Shown here one piece after another: positions 45,611 to 56,035 of a DNA stretch of 64,000 nucleotides. Origin of the DNA: Phanerochaete sordida (lineage: Eukaryota; Basidiomycota; Agaricomycetes; Polyporales; Phanerochaetaceae). The stretch covers positions 124,001 to 188,000 of the forward strand of contig BPQB01000064.1 of the NCBI GenBank assembly GCA_019973155.2, read 5' to 3'. A program made the translations under genes and the position numbers. The number at the start of each line of letters is the position of its first letter. The first letter of the stretch is position 1. The notes under the pieces were generated by a model. It was not told the DNA's origin, searched no databases, and saw only the letters and a list, made by a program, of their open reading frames with translations.

Positions 45611-47055
45611 TGCTAGCGCCACTCTCCACGCTCAGAATCGCGTAGTCGAAGACATGTACAGCTTATAATGCTACCTCTGAACGTACTCCTGGCTTATCAC
45701 GTCGGCCCTCGTTGCGTGCACCACCATGTCTTATTTCCAAGTCACTCGCTATCCGACGATACTCCCAATATTCCTATTCTTCACGGCCTAGAGATTACTA
45801 TTCGCACATACCGTTCACACGCTGGCACTCCGCCATCCGCACCCAATCCCGTACGAAATGGCAAACGACTGTCCAACGTTCAACGCCGGCCGTCTGGCTC
45901 AGAACGACAATCTAGCAACACCCACCGCACCTCTCAGAATGCTCATAAACACTCTCATAACAGGCTGACGATGGTTGCTTGACCTGCGTGGAATTCCGCG
46001 CTCAGTCCATGGCCAGTCCACCCACATATACGATCCCGACCCCTCTTCCTCCCTCTCGCTGCGTCATTCCGCTGGAGTCTGCCCAACACGCGGGCGAGCT
46101 CTCGTTCTGGAGCCATCAGTAACGCCAAGGTCTCGTCCACGGGCCCGCCCTTGCACCGGCTAGCTCAGCGCGCAGCGCCGCAAAAGACGTCGTCGTACTG
46201 ACCGAGCGTCACGTCCACGCGCGTGCGCACAGTCGGCAGCGATCAACACTCACAAGAAGCACGACGGAGGCGCCTCCGGGTCTCATCGTGCATGGGTCAC
46301 TCTCTGGCTGGCCCTGTCGTCGTGCGCATCAGCCCGCGGAGGTCAGAACGAGCACGGTTCGCCATTCCGCATTAACACTCCCGCCCACTCTCCCTCGCGC
46401 CAACCTGGCGCACGAAGGTCATTTCCGTCCTTCACACTACAGTATGAGGCGTCGCTGGGCCTAGCGTCCCCCCCCCCCCACGTCCCCGGACCCCCGAGCT
46501 GGAGCCTCCAGTGAAGTTGGCAATGGCGGGCGCTGGACTACTCTCCATCTCGCGCCACTAGTCCGCTCGCTACAAATCCTCGTGGCCACGCCGGTCGCCT
46601 CAATCGGATACGGCGATGTGAAGCCCAGTGGGACCGCGTCGCCGTGCCCGTACCCGGGCCTTGGACGGCCGTCCTCGCGCGACCGCGGTCCCGGCGCGGC
46701 GTCGCCTTTTTCAACAGCGTCACAAGATGCGCGTGCGTCGGGCGGTGGCAAAGATGTTGGGAGGGCCGTGCAGTACGAGGTCGTCGTCGACAATCAGGAA
46801 TCAAGGCGAATGACTACATACAGCTAGTCGATCAGACTCTCAAGCCCCGAGTGTAGCGTTCGATGTTATACAGAGCGTCACAGCACACAACACATTTTTC
46901 TAGCTCGAGCGCATCTCATCCCGGTAGCGAAAGCTCCCGAGACTCGAACAGTCGCATACCTGTTCCTTTCATTCTCCTGCTGAATTGTTTGACTCTGCTC
47001 CGGGCCCACAATTTTCGATCTTCCATTCGTCGGCCTCTTCGCCGTGTTTGTCGTC
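45611..47055. other. intergenic region without a supported gene
   Basis: Holds a run of 12 C (46468-46479) and GC-rich sequence without consistent coding signal. The right end should carry the 3' UTR of the F-box gene. Confidence 0.4.
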
Positions 47056-48896
47056 CTATCCCCCTGCTCGGCATGTACCCGGCAACCTGGATATTTCCTC
47101 AGACGAGCGTGCTTTTGCCACGGCTCGCTCTGCGCGCAGGGCAGGCAGTCGGCGGGAATATTCATCTCTCTTCTGCTCGAAAAACAGGGAGAGAAACTCC
47201 GCATATTCATCGTCGTCGAGGGCTGGCGGCCCGTCATCGACTGCCGAAGCAGAGCGCGCCGCAAGAACGGAACGGATCTGGCCGCTGCTGATGTACGCAT
47301 CTGTGCTCCACTCGCCTGTCCTGTCGTCGCGGACGCCGTGGCTGAGCCCCAGGACACCGCGCGCGAGGGCCCAGGCGAGCTGCTCGCGGCGCAGCACGGC
47401 GCGAACGAGCGCGCGCATCCCCTGCTCGTCCAGCGCGTCCCCGTCGCGCACCCAGAACTCGAGCTGTGCGAAGCGGGCGGAGCCCGTGGCGCCGCGGAGG
47501 ACGTCGAAGGAAGGCGCGTCGCCGTCGCCCCCGGCAGCGAAGCTGGCGGTGAGGCTGATGCTGCTGACGGACGCAGGCGCGTCTGCCGCGGACGGGCCTG
47601 AGAACCGTGCATGCTCCACCTGCACGTTGGCGACGAGCCGGTCCTCTCCTAGGGACTCCGTCGGTGAGAACCCCAGCACTACGCTGCCTGCTACTATCAT
47701 GCTTTTAATGTCTTCCATCAGGAAAAGCGGCAAGCGCCCGCGGATGGGCTGCTCGCGATTCACCACATTGCCGCAGGCTGGCGGCGAGAAAATATGTCAG
47801 ACGTAGTGCCGCCTACATTGGGAGCCTCTTAACCTGCTCAAAATCGGAGACTCCGCCATGGCCGCCGTTATTGGCGGGCTGTACTTCATGGGCGCTAAAA
47901 AGCCGACTGAGACTGGTTGATCTGACGGCGCTGACGGGCACTGATAAAGCTTTATCAGCACTTCTCAGCACGATCGCAGCTTTCCTGATGAGTCGGCGCC
48001 CAGTAGTAGAATGACTATATGTACTTACCTGGGGTATCAACGCCGAGCTCCTCACCTCCCGGTTGGTACAACGACACGTGGGCTTGCCTGAAGCTGCTGG
48101 GGACCAGTACAAGCAAGGCATCGAGAAGAGCGCTCCACTGGCGATTCCCCGCGGGAAAGCCCAGCCGAGACGGGGCTGCGAGAAGGTCCAAGGCAAGCGC
48201 GGCGTGGGCTTGCAGCGACATGCCAGTGCACTTCGAGATTCTGCACATCCCAAGCGCATTGGGCACCCTCCGTGGAATTCGCTGAACGTGGACACGTGGG
48301 GAGGGGTGGGAAAATGTGAGCTGGGAGAACGTACAGTGCTGGAGGGCGGGAAAGCTGTCGATGAGCCGTGCAAGCTCGGTTGTGCTCTTGAGCGTGGAGC
48401 GCGTGATCTGGATGGTGGAAAAGCGGAGGCTGTAGAAGGACGGTGGGACACGGGGGAAAGCTGCAAATGGAGGCCAGCGGAGAGGCGCAGGAGGCTCAGA
48501 GCCCCCAGCCTCTTTCCAGACGGAGCACATGAACATCGTCTTTGGAAGACGCTCCATCAATGGATATAGATGGTGAAGCCAGGGCTCTGGGAGAGGGGGA
48601 GCGTAGCACAGAGCCCGTATGTATTTGATAGCTCCGTTCAGCGAGGAGCCATTGAATCGCGGGCTAAACACCATGTCGCTCAGGAACGACAAGTCAGATG
48701 CGTTGCCCAAGGTTATATCTTGAAAGAGAGCTGGCCGGATGCACTCCGACCAGTACCTGCACACGAGACTTGGCATGGCAAGGCCGCGTTTCCACCTCCA
48801 ATATTTCTCGTGGTCCCGCCACACGATGGTCATGAAATGGACGAGGATTTTTGCGATGACCTCCGATGGAAGGTTGATTCCTGTGACTGGAGACAT
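47056..48896 (-). CDS. F-box-like protein of the basidiomycete type
   Basis: Two exons on the minus strand (48896-48029 and 47777-47056) join in frame to 529 aa. The N-terminus has the F-box opening LPSEVIAKILVHFM, then SLVCRYWSECIRPALFQDIT. The middle (SFPALQHCTFSQLTF, DLLAAPSRLGFP, LLVLVPSSFRQAHV) and the end (FDVLRGATGSARFAQLEFWV, LDEQGMRALVRAVLRREQLA, GVLGLSHGVRD) follow a pattern typical of the large mushroom F-box families. Such proteins present substrates to SCF ubiquitin ligase; the target is unknown. The intron is 251 nt, longer than others here, and contains an 18 bp palindrome. A second donor at GGGAGGTGAGG upstream would also keep the frame. An in-frame ATG in good position was taken as start. 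Confidence 0.75.
47940..47957. repeat. perfect palindrome in the F-box gene intron
   Basis: CTGATAAAGCTTTATCAG reads the same on both strands. It lies inside the unusually long intron and could be the remains of a small inverted-repeat insertion or a simple hairpin. Confidence 0.5.
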
Positions 48897-49479
48897 GTTG
48901 GACAAGGGAAGCGAGGTCGGCGAGGTCCGTGCGGCCAAGATGTGGAAGGAATGATGAAGGCAGGGGACGAGTGCGAGATGGATTAGCGTCGGCTCGTCCG
49001 CACATCCTCCGATTACTACTCAGCTGCGGTCTGCACAGTCTGCGCAGCCCCGGGCTGTCATCCACGGCTTGTTTATGACGTATTCTTGGATACACTTGGT
49101 CGAGCATGCCTCAACCTTACCTGGACACGCTCCAGGGGGCCTTTACGGCGCATAGCAGCTCGTGATCGAGGGCCGTCTACGAGGATACTCAAATACTGCC
49201 CAAATACACTCAGTAAACTTTAACATGTGTCAAGTTGGAGAATTCTGCGGACGCTTATGATCAAGATACCATCATGTTCGGTATACAACTCCTAGAGTCT
49301 CCAGCCTGCAATACTATCCGCGCGACTATTTGCGCCTCAACTTGACGTTCTAGCATGGGACCAGCAGAAATATCTAGCCGTTATCGCAGGCCACGTCTTC
49401 TGACGGTAGCGCGTGCGAATTGTCAAAATTAATCTGCATGGACAAATCAGCGACGTTTGCGCGCACCGACGCACGGCGA
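48897..49479. other. intergenic region upstream of the F-box gene
   Basis: No second gene, TATA box or repeat is recognised. It probably includes the F-box promoter. Confidence 0.4.
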
Positions 49480-49830
49480 GGCGCACCTGAACGACGGCAG
49501 TTGACAACACCGCAAAGGACTGCGACAGGTTCCATGCCGACTCATACGCGGGCAGACAACGGCCAAGGCCAAGTCGCAGGTGAAGCTAAGGATGCCTCGC
49601 CGGCTCCTAGGCCCAAAGTCAGACAGTCTCGACAGCGTAAATGAAAGCAGGCGCACCATGCAGCCAGACTAGACCATATTTTCTCTTCAAATTTCTACCC
49701 TACTCCGCATAGTTTGCGTTGCGTCTGTCATACTCGAGAGGTGTATGCGACGAACATGGCCAGACGCAGCAAGCCCGTCCGTCCTTGGCGACGGGAGTCG
49801 GCGGCTTCATCGACATCGAAGTCGCATGGC
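49480..49830 (+). repeat. dispersed repeat, R2+R1 partial copy in plus orientation
   Basis: GACAGTCTCGACAGCG, AGGCGCACCATGCAGCC and then GACGCAGCAAGCCCGTCC and TCGGCGGCTTC match 14345-14900. It faces the minus-orientation copy that begins 100 bp to the right, making an inverted pair. Confidence 0.5.
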
Positions 49831-49929
49831 AGTCGTATGGGGAATGAGAACGTTCGCAGGACATACAGAGATTGGGCAGGTCCACAGGCAGCTGAGACCT
49901 AGCCTAGCGCGGTTGTCCCTGATGAAGTG

Positions 49930-51010
49930 AGGAGCCGGACTGCGCCGACGTTGCTTGGCGAAGCCCCGGGCTCGCCCCTCGCTGGGCACCTCTCGGCCGA
50001 TCTCCCTCGGCCACTGCCGGTCGTCGCAGATCGATGAGGTGCACTTGCCAGGGAAGCCAGTTTCGAGCATGCTTGGCGAGGGAAGGAAGCCTCACGGTAC
50101 AAGAAAGGCAACCAGCGGGGCCTCTCTTTGACGTGATGCGCCTGATGCGCCCTTGTCCTCGTGGCGTAAAGCCGCCTATTCCCGGCGCCAAGCGCGGACA
50201 GGCTTGCTGCGTCTGGCCATGTCCCCCGCACACACCATCCTCTCTCCCACATCTGCTTCCTAGCACCTTTAGATCTAGCATGCATACATGGGACCGCGCG
50301 TCCGTAGAAGCGATGCCTGGCTCACCTTTCGCCACGCGTCAATTCTTCCTGGTGCTGCCTGCCGGCTGGAGGCACGTTCCATCTGTCCTCACCGGCACCG
50401 TTGACCTGGCTTACCTGTTCATAGGACTCAAACTGCGTAGATGCCCTGGAGGACGTATAAATGATGTTGGAGACATGGACAGGCGGATATGGTCTGGTTC
50501 GGCTGCATGGTGCGCTCGCTTCCATCTGCACTGTTGAAGCTGTCTCACTGTTTTCCCTGCGCGACGTAGCTTTCGTCCACGATCTGGCGACGTCCTGCCC
50601 TCTGAACGCGGAATTCGTCGCGACATCTGCTCAACAGGCCCTGCGAGTGCCCGACGCCGCTGGCAGATAGCTCTCTTTCTTCCGCACCCGCACCCGCATC
50701 CGCACCCCACGCTTCGTTGTTTGCTACCCACGGTGGATCCAGCTGGCTGTCACAGTCAAATTCCACGCTTGGGATGTACATACGCTGCTATGTACGACTC
50801 GCGGAAGGACCCTCGTAACCTTCAGCGGTGTGGTCTCGTCGCGCACACCGACACGTCCGATTCCAAGCTCGCTCGCCGTCCGAGTGGAGTCCTGGTACCC
50901 TCTTAAAATATCGCCAACGTCAAGGGGCCAAAGCTACAGTTCGTTCTGCACGGTTTCATTCTCCGCCCCCGGACGACGTGCTCAGCTTTCGCCCCGCCTT
51001 GGGAGACACA
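49930..51010 (-). repeat. dispersed repeat, long R1+R2 copy
   Basis: TTGACGTGATGCGCCTGATG, GCGTAAAGCCGCC, GGACGTATAAATG, GGTGCGCTCGCTTCCATCTG, GCTGGCAGATAGCTC, GTGTGGTCTCGTCGCGCACA and GAGTGGAGTCCTGGTACCC match the copy at 37975-39010 through its length. The conserved TATAA in the middle could be a promoter inside the element, as in an LTR, but this is not proved. Confidence 0.6.
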
Positions 51011-52151
51011 CAGCCGCCCCGGAAACCTGGAGTGAGGACCGGTCAGGACGCACTGTACCTCTCTGAACGCACATTCCCTCGCCGGACACATCACGGCGCT
51101 CCTATATCCGCCCTCGTAGAATGCCGGACTCAGTTCCTGCTCTGTCTGACCTTGCATGCGAACACATCTTCCACTCCCCCACTGTACTGTCAAAGCGGGC
51201 TATGCTGATCCCGCTTGATCCATGCGCACGCTTTCCGACTGGAGTCGCAAAGAATGCCACGATTTACGGGTGACGCACTTCCTTCGCGCCCGGGGACGCG
51301 GCGTAGAACATCTCTAGCGACCTCCCCGCCCTTGCTCCTCGTCACATCCATACACGCGCCCGTTATTTCCGACGTCCAAACGTTCACGGGTGCAGGAGCC
51401 CTCGTGAAGCGTCATGGCGAACGCTCCCATTCCGCGCGAAGCCTTCGCTGCGCTGGCCTCCCAGTCGTGCGTATTGATCTCTGCGCGCGACCATGTTACC
51501 GTCGCCGCCTCTGAGCGACGACATCGAGATATGCCGGGCATGAACAGGCCACAGATACGCGAATTATGCCCGCCAGCCGCTCTAGACGTCCAGCGCAGCA
51601 CATACCTACCAGCGCCGGAGCGGCCGCCGACTTACGTCGACCGCCCCTACTCGTCGACATGTCGTCCACGCAAGCGCGACCCGACGGCATTCGGAAGACC
51701 TGCGCACGGCCCCGCTACCGCCTGAATGTGGATGATATGTGGCCGCCTCTGCCCTGCTGCGCCGTCGCTGCGCGTGCACGGGAGGTAGGACATGTGTGGT
51801 CGCGTCCAGACTCCGTATTGCGCTGTAGCTTGTCGCCCATGTCCATCGTCCCTGCGATCTGTCCAGTCAACGAGGGTATCGGTTGCAGATGTCTAGCGGG
51901 CAGGCCTGTGTTCATGATTCCTGTGCCGTACTGCGCTTCCTTCAGATTTCCATGTTATGTTCATCGGCGTACAATCCATGTGTTTATGTTTGCTCGCGGT
52001 TACTGTGTGTGGTGTACGTGTCCCCGGAGGATAGCGCAGCGGACGTCCTAATCTGGCCTGAACATGAGGCTTATGCGTGTACGGTGCGTGTCCACCCAGC
52101 CCGTCCCCGCGCTTCGTCGACCTTTCTGTACTCCCCACACGACGTTCAGCT
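51011..52151. other. intergenic region; promoter side of II-E
   Basis: GC-rich, with weak similarity to 39060-39480. No gene is supported. The last 60 bp share CACGACNTTCAGCTATGAGC with the DNA before II-F. Confidence 0.35.
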
Positions 52152-55005
52152 ATGAGCGACGTTCACAGCCGGACATCCCTTATTCTCGCGGAGCGTAATC
52201 GTTGGGGCTACCGCATCGGCGTGGTCGCAGGGTACGGCTTGTTCGATAGCTCGCCGAGCATAGCTACGGAGATGGTGAAAGTCATCGACGCGGTCAATGT
52301 ACGTCAATTTGGTGCCAACTGGTGAGGCGCTGCTCAAAGTTGTGCTGATCTTATTCCAGGTGGCCAACGAACGCTATGAGGAAAGCTTGCTGAGCGCTTT
52401 CCTCGACAACTCCAGCGCGTTGAGAGCTGTGCTCGAACGTGCAATGGACAAGGCTGCGGATGCTGTAGCCTCGCGCATAGAAAGTGATCAGGACAGTCGT
52501 GACATGAAGACCATGATACGGTCTTCTGAAGACTTGCAGATAAGAGAGCGAGACTTGCTCCAGTGCGTCACAGGTGCATCTGCATTCGAAGATGACGCTG
52601 AATTCCGTGCAGCGCTACGGGCCAAATACGGAGGCGAGCACAGGACTTGCTTCGGGGCAAAATCTCCCGCGTTCTTGACTCTGTTCGTTCTATCATCAAT
52701 AGGAGACAGGCAGACGAGCAAAGGGAAGGACCCGATGCTATTCTTGGGGATATCACGGAGCAGATCGCCTGTGCCCGAGCCTCATTTCAAGTACGAGTGT
52801 TTCGCCTGCCTTTACATTGCATTAATGCGGATATTTTTGACCAAAAAGACTCGTTCCTCGGTCGACATTGAAGAACGCATTGCAAGAATCGAGGATGTCA
52901 AGGTATCTCAATTGTTTCCTTCACACTTACTGTTACTCATCTAATTTCCTAGCGAAAGAAGGACGAGTTCCGGGTCGCTGGTATGTTTTACGCCATGAGG
53001 CCGGTACCAAGTGGTTCTAAGTGAATGTGACAATCACAGAGGAGTCGGCTCAATTCATTGAAGGCGTACTCCGTGGCATCGGTAGCCAGCACCTTACGGA
53101 TGAAGCTCAACGCAGCGCGACCGCACAAATGCCAGAGAACGTTGCCGATAGCATCCGTCTGTGGCTAGCGGGTGCTAAACCCGTGTACTTCCTTTGTGGC
53201 GAACCGGGTACAGGAAAGTCGCAGATGGCCTCCGAGCTCTGCGAGTCTTTGCGCTCCGGAAAAGTGCCGACAGTCAAACTCGGCGCGTCTTTCTTTTTTC
53301 CCCGCAACGACGAGCGCCTCGCGTCCTATCGGTTCGCACTGTCATCCCTCTTTTCCCAGCTCTCGCCACAGCACACCTCGGATCAATTCGCGGTCATGCG
53401 TGATCATCTCTATCGCGGAGACCCAGCCGAGCAGTTGCTTCGGACCGTTCTCGCGGCCACTCCCTCTCACGCCCAAGTCCAGACCGTACTCGTCATTGAC
53501 GCAATTGACCAGTGCAGGGAGACTGCCGAAGTTCCTCGCGTCCTTCGATCTTTGCTCGAACTCGTACGCGAGTTTCCCTGGCTGTATATATTCTTCGCGG
53601 CGCGTCCACGTCCGAACGTCATGGCGGTCCTCTCACATCCTAGCTTCGCCGACCTCATACACCGCCAGCAACTCGACAATAGCCTAAATCTCTGGAACAA
53701 CGATGCCAGGCAGTATCTCGAGTCGGTTGTCCCCGGACTCCATGGCTACTCCGAATACCTTCGTAAACACCCTGATGCACTTCAAGCACTCATCAGGCGT
53801 ACTGGAGGCGACTTCGCCTTTGCCCGGATGGCTGTACGATACCTTGATACTGACGCAAGTCAGCCAGAAGTTTTAATGACTTCTCTTCTCGAAGACAAGG
53901 ATGACGCAATGTCGCTGCCCAGCACACTTTATCTTCGATTCCAGCCGCTTCACTCCGCATATTCCGCCACTTACAAGAGAACCTTCGAACGTAACACGTA
54001 CATCCGCACCGTATTGCGCTTTGTTGCCTATACACGGCATGGGCTAACTCCAGACCTTATCTCTTCGTACGCGCATGATATATCTGCCGACGATGTGATC
54101 TTTGCCGTTGACCACCTACGAGTCGCGCTCACAATTGATCAAGACGCCACGATTATATCTCATGACGCCTCCTTCCATAAATTCCTTATCGAGTTTCAAC
54201 TAAGCAAAGACGGACGCGGTCGTTATCAAATGGACATGGACACGCACTTCGCTTCCATCTCCATAGCTTCACTATACCTGGCCACCCCTCTTACCGCCGT
54301 ATTGCAGTCGCGTCTCCCACCTACTCTCCTCCCGTCCGGTGACGAACGCTACCTTTCATCCCCGTTACTGGCATGCTGGCCACTCTATCTGTCCAACTCC
54401 ATGCCACAACACCAGTATCAAAACGACTTCAGTAACCAATTCACCCATTTTTCGCCAAGTGTTCAGCTTGCCATGTACGCGTGGGTTACCGAATCATCCG
54501 ATCTGTATCGTACTGCCCGAATAGTTGCTCGATTCTTTGCAAGGGTGCGTGCCACACAGTGCTGGGAGTCCCATAGGCACGTAGATCGACTAATTATCTT
54601 TGAAAGATGGCACTCGGCTGGTCTGCAGGTGCCTCACAGCACTTCACTGCCTCCATATTCTACACATTTGTCACCTACGTTCAGCTTTGGCGAGATCGTG
54701 GAGATCAGCATATCTCAGCTGACGATGTTTTGGATGCGATCAAGCATAGTCATCAAGATATGGCTGTTTCTCGCAGGACCAAGCATAGCGACACTCCCGG
54801 GCTTGTCTACAGCGTATATTATGGGCTCCTACCTTATCGTGTGTACATCACCGTCGACACCGATGACCTGGGCCGATATCGTGACATAATGGACAAATTC
54901 ATGGCTCAGCTGCGCGATGGCACAAATGTGGCAGACGAGTCCCACCCGCCCGGGCTACTGGAAGGAACCTACAGAATTGCTAGGACAAACATGGACCATA
55001 TATAA
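52152..55005 (+). CDS. NACHT-domain NLR-like protein, group II (II-E)
   Basis: Seven exons (52152-52298, 52360-52562, 52613-52790, 52849-52902, 52953-52980, 53040-54544, 54607-55005) give 837 aa. Exons 4, 5 and 6 have the same lengths as in II-A, C and D (54, 28, 1505 nt). The N-terminus opens MSDVH as in II-F and is helix-rich (ALRAVLERAMDKAADAVASR). Walker A GEPGTGKS, Walker B VLVIDAIDQC, LYIFFAARPRPNVMAVL. The C-terminal module reads FYTFVTYVQLWRDRGDQ, DDVLDAIKHSHQD, PGLLEGTYR, with Ser-His in place of Gly-Cys before QD. The exon 1 donor could also be six bases earlier; both keep the frame. With II-F it forms a subfamily distinct from A, C and D. Confidence 0.9.
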
Positions 55006-55924
55006 CATATCGCAAGATGAAGGTACGCTTCCTCTCTCACATTGCCGAAAAAGCATATTTCTCTTATCTCAGTGTAGGTTTGAATATCTATGTTCACATG
55101 AAGCACGGGTTATAGGCTGTGAGGTGACATGGAATGTCGCACGCGAGCAGACTGGGTTGCTAGCTATATACTGCGTCACTGGGTAGCACCGGCAGAGTCA
55201 CGTCATTTACAGTCGCACTCAAGTCATGAACATGCTAGGCAGCGAGCCCCAATCACGTCGCGATGCCAGATGCTCGGCGTACAAAATGAGGGCTAGATCA
55301 TGCTCAGTGAGACCAAGCAAACCGGGACCCAGTGTATCGTTCGCGTAGTTTTTAGCGCATGTCTCTGCCTTTAATCTGGTTCCAGATATCTCTGAAGCCG
55401 CGATGGATTCATCCCCGAGATCCTGGACGAAGTCCAGAGAGCGGTGTACGCTGAGCACCTGTCCCTGGTCTCGAAGAGGAATTGTGTGCAGTCCAGTGCG
55501 CGGGCATTCATGAACGGTGCTCACATGAGGATCCAAGACACGCTCACGAATCTCGAAAGCTCGCCCGTCTGCTGCTTGACTCTAGTCTGCAGCACGGCCC
55601 GACAGTTCTACAATACTACTGATATCCCAACTCCAGCCTTATCGGTGGATCCAACGTACAGAGAAAGCGGAGGAGTCCTGCTGAGCGCCATTCCGCGACG
55701 CAGTCAAACGGCTTGGCCTGCCCGTGTCTAGGTCTGTTTTGGAGGTACAGCAGGCAATCGGATGACCATCCGACAGCTCACGGCTTCCTACGCAGTAGTT
55801 CCGACTAGGCTCAGAGAAGACAGCCCGGCGCCGACCTCAACATCCAATATTCAATATTTAATCTCAAATTCCGTTAGTTCACGCCAATTGGTCCACCAAG
55901 CTGACAGCACGGAATTAGCCTTTT
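55006..55924. other. intergenic region; possible NLR fragment
   Basis: A minus-strand stretch near 55340-55290 reads GPGLLGLTEHDLALI and shares CCGGTTTGCTTGGTC with exon 3 of II-C. The match is short and the surrounding sequence does not follow any exon. I do not call a relic. Confidence 0.3.
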
Positions 55925-56035
55925 TAGGATGTGATGCGCTTGATGCGCCATCAGCATCGTGGCGTAAAGCTGCCAATCGCATGCGCCAAGCATGCCACAG
56001 CCTCCCTGTTGCACCCGGCCATGTTATCCAAACAC
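55925..56035 (-). repeat. R1 repeat fragment
   Basis: GATGTGATGCGCTTGATGCG, ATCGTGGCGTAAAGCTGCC and CGCCAAGCATGCCACAGCC match the central R1 landmarks. Confidence 0.5.

Noticed and set aside
46985..47806. 273-codon plus-strand open frame
   Set aside because: Antisense to exon 2 of the F-box gene, which has clear family features.
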